DNA from: Aurelia coerulea
Taxonomy: Eukaryota > Cnidaria > Scyphozoa > Semaeostomeae > Ulmaridae
NCBI GenBank assembly: GCA_039566865.1
Contig: CM076947.1
Coordinates: 9,059,501 to 9,123,500, forward strand
Reading direction: 5' to 3'
Length of the DNA: 64,000 nucleotides
Positions 59,101 to 64,000 of the stretch are shown here, in pieces (within the stretch, counting starts at the first letter, position 1; each line of letters begins with the position of its first letter). The notes below the pieces were generated by a model that worked only from the letters and a program-made list of their open reading frames with translations, had not been told where the DNA came from and made no database searches. The position numbers and the translations under genes were made by a program.

Positions 59101-62100
59101 TACTGTTGCCTGTTAGTGCTTTTCGTTTAGTTCTGACAATCATTCTCCTTAGTGCTATAAATTTGAGATATTCCTTATAAATTTTGCTTTGAAAGGTTGC
59201 ATGCTTTCATTCTAAATTATAGAATTTTATTGCATCAGACTTTTGACACATGCACAGAGGGGAAGATCAATTTTGATTGTATCTGCATTTATTTAATTGA
59301 AGACTTTTCTTACGAAGTTAACTTTTATGAACGGAATTTCTTTAAATGTCTTTCAGGACAGAATTCAAGTCCTTGTATTGCCATTTGACAACTCAAAGCT
59401 ATGCATAAGGGGCACTTCATCTGTTGGCGTTGTTGGTATTCAAGCCTCAGTTCTGAGATGTTTTGTGTGCAAATTTGGCTCACGAAATTGTTGCCATGTC
59501 CAATCGTTGAGAGAACTCATTGCTGAAAATGATGAATCATTACCAGATGCAGCATATGACCTATTTGAAATTTCCCAAAATCAAACGAAAAGTGCAACAA
59601 CCGCTTATTCGCTGAAGCAAAAATCGACAGAGAGAATAGATTTTGACATAGCAAAAGCTACGGCTAAAATCATTAGTGATGGGTATATAAATCATTTGGC
59701 AATGGAAGGATCTATTCTTGTGCTTGATAGTGGCGAACTGATCTGTTTACATTGCGGAGCTGAGCTTCTCATAACGGAAGGTCACAAAGTACCTCTGTTT
59801 ATTCGTACAGATATCATTGAATGCAAAGGTAATTGTTTGATATATGATCTATTTTATAATATCTTTTGATTAGTCGAAGGCCAACTCATATGCAAAAGTT
59901 GCATTTGGCAAAATTACTCATCTTTTACACCAAGAATACCAGGGATACCAGAAAGGGGTCTTCATGTAAATGAGAATTCCAACTTCGATTCTGGTCTATG
60001 AGTTACTTGCTGTTGAAATTGAATGCTATGCAATTATCACTTCAGAAATAAAGTTTTAATGTCAATAGCAAGTAACTCGTGGATCAGAACCAAATATTAA
60101 GTTCTCGTTCCCATACAAACCCCTTGCCAGCATTGTTCTAAGCTCTAGATCTATGAGACAAGTGATTTTACCAAACAATATTGTTGCATCTAAGTTAGCC
60201 CATGATGGATATATTTACAATTTAGTTATGCATATCGGCAATGTATTTTGTATGTTAACATGTTAATTTTTGAAACACCCGGTATATTTGTATCGTGTTT
60301 ATGCTTTTTCAGTCCCGTCTGCAAGTACAAGACATACATTCAATGCTTTTATTGTTTTTATGGGAACATCCCAGAAAAAATTTTAACAGAGTTGGCTCGG
60401 TTCAGCGATGAGAGCTTATCTTTAATCAATGTCAATATTGATTATATTATATCAACCATTGATTAAAGACAAACTCTCATCGCTGAACCGAACCAAATCT
60501 GTTCACATTTTTGGGAGAAGTGATTGCTATGGAGTTCCTCGATAGTTAACTTGAACATTGATATCTCGCTTGGTGATATTGGTACCTTGAGTGTTTAAAT
60601 ATTGATGTTTATAGCTCAGATTTTCATTTACCTCCAATCAGAGCTTTGATGTTCGGCAACATATTCTTGAAGAACAGGAAATAAATCAGGATGTCCGTGA
60701 TAACATATTAAGAAGCTTAGATCATATTTTATTCTGTTTTCTAGAATTCACCTGTTGGGCAATCTTTCCATTTGTCTTCAACTGTGGTTTTGATTTCTAT
60801 GTTCTACAGGGATTTGCTTCGCCCAAGCGGCCAAATCACTTAACCTGATCAAATCTATATATTTTTTCTGGGACACCAAGTAGACTTTCCTTGATTGCTG
60901 CACTTGTTCATGTTTTTATATTAACTCTTTGTCTGAAGAATGAATTGCTAACGATATTTCTATGATGTTGTTTACTTTCTACCCCTCCTCGTTCTGGAAA
61001 ATTTGAATTAACGTTATTTGTTTCTTTCCCTAGTTCTAAACAGACAGTGCCCAATGTTCCAAAGAGTTGTTCGTTACGATGGAGGTCGAGAAGGAATTCT
61101 AAATATGGGCAATTTCATAGTCGGTCATGACGTCCTTCGCGACTACATGTACCATTTTCTATTGGGAAACAGGTAATTCATTTTCCTAATTTGAGGTTGC
61201 TTTCGGCTTCTGTTCTTTGATGAAATTTTACATAGCTTATAACTGACAAAAAATGATGCCAATAACTTGTTTGTACCAACAATGAATAATGCACATACTG
61301 ACAACAAACTACCCATTTTCAGGAATAATTGCACTGACATAGCACTGTCAGCCGTTCTATAATAAGGTAAGATTCGAAGGAGAAGAATACTGAATGAAAA
61401 CTCTACACCTTCTTTGCCAGCTTCACAGTTCAATCTGTGACCAGAGTTAGAAAAATCATTTTGAATACGAGATTTGATCAATCAGTATGTTACAACATCT
61501 CCTTGTCTACTTTGTAGCTGCACTTTGCATGGTTACTACAGTATATGGTCTGCACACCAAATGGACAATGATAATGAGGACTTCTGCAAAAGACTGAAAT
61601 ACAACCATTGGAGAATGTCTTGGTATGGATATATGTCATTGCTGAACATCGATTTCGGGGCTGGGTGGCAAACATGCCTAGAATGTGGTGATTCTCCCGA
61701 TGCTATTGTTTGCGATGGTACAAGTCTTGGTTTCAGGCGCAATATGTTGAAGCACTCGGTAGAGGATCCAGCTAGACCGGGAACAACTTGGCAGCGCACA
61801 TCGTAAGTTCTCGTCGTTGGTATTTTTGTTTTTGAAACTGAAAGTTGCCAGAATGAATTTTGTGGTTAATTTAACAGTTACACCAATGAAAAGCGACGAA
61901 CCTCAAGAAGAATTGAATCAGAGAAAATACGAGGATAGCTGAAGAAACCAGGAAAACCGTAGAGAGAGTGAATTATCAAGCAACGAGACATAGACTTTAC
62001 AAGCACAAAATAAGTGGCTACATTAAAAAGAGGCTTCATCGATTGTGGACGATGGAAATTGTCTTAAGCTCAGTTCCAGTCGTAGATTCTTTTTTAATAA

Positions 62101-63235
62101 TCGAGTATATTTTCAATAATATTTTCATTAATATTTTCAATAATATTTTCAATAATATTGACTATATTTTAAGGAGTGCAATGAGGCAGAAGACTGAGCA
62201 GGCAGCATAGTAGGAAGCATGGATGTAAAAGCATTGTATCCGTCAATAGACGTTGATTTTGCTGTAGATAAATGCATTGAATTAATCAACGAAAGTGATA
62301 TGGAATTGACAAATATTTACATTGACGAACTTTGTTTATTTCTTATGATGACAAATGACAAAGAAGAGTTACAAGCCAAAGATCTTTTAAAGTATTGCCC
62401 AGCATGGATTACAAAGAGAGGAAGAGCTCTAAATCTCACAGCCTCTGGAGTAGCAAATAACATAGAGAAACGTTGGGCAGGTTGGACAAAAGTGACGTCA
62501 AACCAGGCTCGTTAGAAATAAAGAAATTAATTACATCAGCCCTACGGAACAGCTTATCAATCACCATGAAAAGTCATATATGTCAGTTTCACAACAACGT
62601 ATACAAGCAAACACAAGGAGGTGCAATAGGCGTAGGGATAGCAGGAGATATGGCGACACTATTCATGGTTTGGTGGGACAGAGAACTAAAAAGCCGACTA
62701 CGCTGACAAAATATTGAAATCCAACTTTACAAAAGATATGCAGAAGACACAAACCTTCTGGCAAAAACTGTTCCAAACGCAACTGAACAACCAAACGATA
62801 AAGTAATAATGGGAACAATTCACAAGATAGCAAATGAAATATATCCAAGTATTAGTGCGACAATCGATTTCCCAACAAACCATATCAATAGCAAAATGCT
62901 GGTCTTAGATCTAGGACTATATTTTCAACCTAAGGATAAGTTCATTTTAACTCTTTTTAATGCAATTCCATACTCTATACAGCATTGAAAATGTCGGCTA
63001 GGAAGCAGGTTGCAGTCTACAGAAGGTGTAACGTCGAAAATTTGCATTTAATATTTCACCGTGAGCCATTAAAAGGACTGCAGATTTGACTATTCTATTT
63101 ACTTTCAGATTATTCAAGGACAGGATTGCTGTTGCAAAGAAAGATACACGGCGACTTCTCGAGAAGACAGTAAAGCATTTAAAAGGGGGAGCCACACCAC
63201 TGAGTGAAGAAGAGCAGAGGAAACGACAACTGTAA
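55697..63235 (+). CDS. Split gene, transposase-derived HMGXB3/KDZ-like protein (8 common exons, 2 possible last exons)
   Basis: Exons are 55697-56140, 56847-56996, 57448-57589, 58084-58179, 58869-58900, 59357-59828, 61034-61172 and 61518-61802. The last is either 61878-61938 or 63109-63235; both fit the phase. All splice sites are GT-AG and every junction keeps the frame, giving 606 or 628 residues. The protein has an acidic, Ser-rich N-terminus, then cysteine clusters (CWLYSCQCNNSRKQF; CFVCKFGSRNCCHV, a SWIM-like C-x2-C-x5-CCH; ICLHCGAE), a YDGGREGILNMGNFIVGHDV block and CLECGDSPDAIVCDGTSLGF with a candidate catalytic Asp. This order resembles HMGXB3-type proteins related to KDZ transposases, by memory of the family only. 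It may be a domesticated transposase or a resident transposon; no terminal repeats were seen. Confidence 0.78.
56141..56846. other. Intron 1, mostly unique DNA with tRNA-like gene
   Basis: Besides the tRNA-like gene, only A/T-rich sequence is visible. A box-B-like GGTTCAATACC at about 56231 has no matching box A. Confidence 0.6.
56650..56719 (+). tRNA. tRNA-like gene, possible anticodon GCA, in intron 1
   Basis: The acceptor stem GCGTTTG pairs with CAAACGC. The D arm GTGA/TCAC, T arm CCAGG/CCTGG and boxes A (TGGTGAAATGG) and B (GGTTCAAATCC) are all present, and a TTTT lies about 35 bases downstream. The anticodon stem ATTCT/AGAAT leaves a six-base loop CTGCAG instead of seven, so either a base is lost (pseudogene) or pairing differs. 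GCA would read Cys, but the body also resembles tRNA-Gly. No intron. Confidence 0.65.
56847..56996 (+). CDS. Exon 2 of the split gene
   Basis: 150 bases, phase 0 both sides (TTTTGAAG acceptor, ATATCT/GTAAGT donor). It encodes a helical segment including INFLDTYIIQLQRLSAVIPL. Confidence 0.8.
57448..57589 (+). CDS. Exon 3 of the split gene (cysteine cluster)
   Basis: 142 bases between TTCTATAG and TTAGAAG/GTAATT. It carries CWLYSCQCNNSRKQF, a putative zinc-binding cluster. Confidence 0.8.
58084..58179 (+). CDS. Exon 4 of the split gene
   Basis: 96 bases between TTATTGCAG and CAAGAAG/GTAAAA. It reads NERYPPCIHISAGSAVLENF and completes the split Glu codon from exon 3. Confidence 0.8.
58869..58900 (+). 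CDS. Exon 5 of the split gene (32-base micro-exon)
   Basis: Only 32 bases, VFADLDEEKAQ, between TTTGCTTTCAG and GCGCAG/GTTAGA. It is needed to keep the frame from exon 4 to exon 6. Confidence 0.7.
59357..59828 (+). CDS. Exon 6 of the split gene (SWIM-like cluster)
   Basis: 472 bases, the longest internal exon. It includes IQVLVLPFDNSKLCIRGTSS, CFVCKFGSRNCCHVQSL and ICLHCGAELLITEGHKVPLF. The spaced Cys/His set suggests zinc binding. Confidence 0.85.
59952..60126. mobile_element. About 175-bp hairpin MITE in intron 6
   Basis: AAAGGGGTCTTCATGTAAAT and the inverse of CCATACAAACCCCTT begin two arms that continue through TTCTGGTCTATGAGTTACTTGC and GCAAGTAACTCGTGGATCAG. Two other introns of this gene carry similar insertions. 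No clear target duplication was found. Confidence 0.65.
60386..60502. repeat. 117-bp near-perfect hairpin in intron 6
   Basis: CGGTTCAGCGATGAGAG (left) meets CTCTCATCGCTGAACCG (right). The pairing continues through TCTTTAATCAATG/CATTGATTAAAGA, with about 25 bases of loop. It could be a miniature element or, if transcribed, a long RNA hairpin. Confidence 0.75.
61034..61172 (+). CDS. Exon 7 of the split gene
   Basis: 139 bases between CTTTCCCTAG and AACAG/GTAATT, encoding FQRVVRYDGGREGILNMGNF and IVGHDVLRDYMYHFLLG. This is the block most like known transposase-derived proteins of this type. Confidence 0.85.
61518..61802 (+). CDS. Exon 8 of the split gene (CxxCG...D block)
   Basis: 285 bases between ACTTTGTAG and ACATC/GTAAGT. 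WQTCLECGDSPDAIVCDGTS has a zinc-type CxxC followed by an Asp that may be catalytic in active relatives. Confidence 0.85.
61878..61938 (+). CDS. Alternative last exon 9a
   Basis: After TTTAACAG the frame continues YTNEKRRTSRRIESEKIRG and stops. The phase fits, but the acceptor is poor in pyrimidines and the peptide is short and basic. It would give 606 residues. Confidence 0.4.
62100..62170. repeat. TAATATTTTCAA tandem repeat
   Basis: Several 12 to 15 base copies of AATAATATTTTCA or ATTTTCAATAAT lie end to end just before the RT fragment. Confidence 0.6.
62219..62990 (+). pseudogene. Reverse transcriptase fragment with broken frame
   Basis: Segments MDVKALYPSIDVDFAVDKC, then NNIEKRWAGWTK, then YKQTQGGAIGVGIAGDMATL and RYAEDTNLLAKTV form an RT palm in order. 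Frames change near 62500 and a stop lies near 62704. The catalytic YADD-type motif reads YAED, so it is inactive. It looks like an invertebrate RT of uncertain class, possibly Penelope-like. It sits in the last intron under the exon 9b model. Confidence 0.7.
63109..63235 (+). CDS. Alternative last exon 9b
   Basis: After TTTACTTTCAG the frame reads LFKDRIAVAKKDTRRLLEKT, then VKHLKGGATPLSEEEQRKRQ, and stops. The phase fits exon 8, and the acceptor and peptide are better than exon 9a. In this model the intron contains the broken reverse transcriptase at 62219-62990. It would give 628 residues. Confidence 0.5.
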
Positions 63236-63619
63236 TCCACGGGTCACCAGGTCATGTAATCGGCGGGTCACGTTAGATCCTCCGCGGGTCACCATATTTG
63301 CGGTCAGTGGCCGAGCGGCTATAGCTGCGAGCATTCCTACACAAACTGGTCCGTAAAAGCATAGAGGAGGTAAAGGGTACTGTTGTTTAGAAACAAGAAA
63401 CAAACGTCGTCATCGGATTGTCGTTGGAAAGATTGCCGTTGTCGTTGGAAAGAAACATGGTGCCGAATGGGGCAATAAGGTGAGTCATGATTCGCTATTC
63501 TCTTTCATAAACAACTTGCAAGTCTCTCAACCAAAGCAAAAAATGTTTGGCCTAGCTCTAGCCGACCGATTTGACATTGCGAGAAGCGATAATTCATGCT
63601 AATTAATATTGAGACATTG

Positions 63620-63888
63620 AGACTATGTTATGTTATGTTAGGCCTACGGACACCGAGAAGGCCTGCATGTTTCGCAAAATTTATCAGTCTGATGAAAAAA
63701 CCTTTCTCATGCATTTTCGATTCAACGATTTTGATCAATCTCCTTCACTGTATCAAAATGAGCTCTCAGAAATGTGCAGACCTCCATTCCCCTATTCCCC
63801 CCTTTGTGGCTCTGGTTCTCTGCCATTGTTTACAGGGGGTGCTCTCTCCGTCTGTATAAGTTTATCTGTTGAGAGAGCTCCTCCTTAA
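63620..63888 (+). CDS. Unidentified open frame at the right edge
   Basis: After TTATGTTAG (a possible acceptor) a frame reads PTDTEKACMFRKIYQSDEKT, FLMHFRFNDFDQSPSLYQNE and stops at TAA 63886-63888. Its Cys/Pro/Ser-rich tail and lack of a start suggest an exon; the family is unknown. From 63889 to the window end nothing else is supported. Confidence 0.3.
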
Positions 63889-64000
63889 GAAATTCCGTTG
63901 GAATTTGAAAATGAAAACTTGAACTAGAACTGTTCGAAGAAGATTCATCGAGAAACACAAGGAATTATACACATTTATTTTCATTAGGCACAAATTCATG

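Noticed and set aside
63305..63345. tRNA-Ser/Leu-like start (TGGCCGAGCGG, box A match)
   Set aside because: No box B and no closing acceptor stem downstream; at most a tRNA-derived fragment.

Overview
The window is eukaryotic and most probably comes from a marine invertebrate genome. It has spliced genes with GT-AG introns, poly(A) signals, and a heavy load of DNA transposons, foldback elements, a Helitron, an LTR element and LINE fragments. The species cannot be fixed from sequence alone, but the gene and repeat styles resemble cnidarian or sponge genomes. There is no bacterial operon architecture.

Layout. (1) 1-3125: gene edge and small repeats. Two minus-strand exons (769-870 and 438-619) join in phase and end a gene. 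There is a possible plus-strand last exon (1004-1131), a diverged tandem duplication (about 1310-2790) and a 15-bp minisatellite that stays open in both directions (2360-2583). (2) 3126-40201: a head-to-tail array of a roughly 3.4-kb unit, with eight full copies (U1-U8) and a truncated ninth. Length differences between copies are explained by four element insertions whose empty sites survive in sister copies: a 978-bp element with a 10-bp target duplication in U1, a 1.21-kb element with a 9-bp duplication in U3 and U5-U9, a 1.0-kb foldback that replaced 480 bp in U3, and a 617-bp palindromic TA element in U7. Each unit carries candidate exons on both strands, including a phase-compatible minus-strand pair encoding an Arg/Asp/Glu-rich C-terminus. 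(3) 40202-42730: a decayed F-box-like exon set and low-complexity DNA. (4) 42682-51800: four transposons nested inside one another. A minus-strand Helitron (Rep, PIF1 helicase, start of an OTU domain) is split by a foldback with minisatellite arms. That foldback holds a gag-protease-only LTR element, which is itself split by a second foldback built of repeated hairpin modules. (5) 52.4-55.5 kb: microsatellite and two head-to-head LINE fragments, one carrying a 441-bp insertion with a 9-bp duplication. (6) 55697-63235: a plus-strand split gene. Eight exons have fully consistent phases and two terminal exons compete; it encodes about 606 or 628 residues with cysteine clusters, resembling the transposase-derived HMGXB3/KDZ-like proteins (family memory, not a search). 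Its introns hold a tRNA-like gene, hairpin elements and a broken reverse transcriptase.

The main message is transposon stratigraphy. Target-site duplications and empty sister sites give an insertion order both in the array and in the nested stack. Unexplained elements are what the 3.4-kb array unit is, whether it is transcribed, and what its short conserved exons encode. Exon calls rest on splice signals and phase read by eye. Family names rest on motif recognition.
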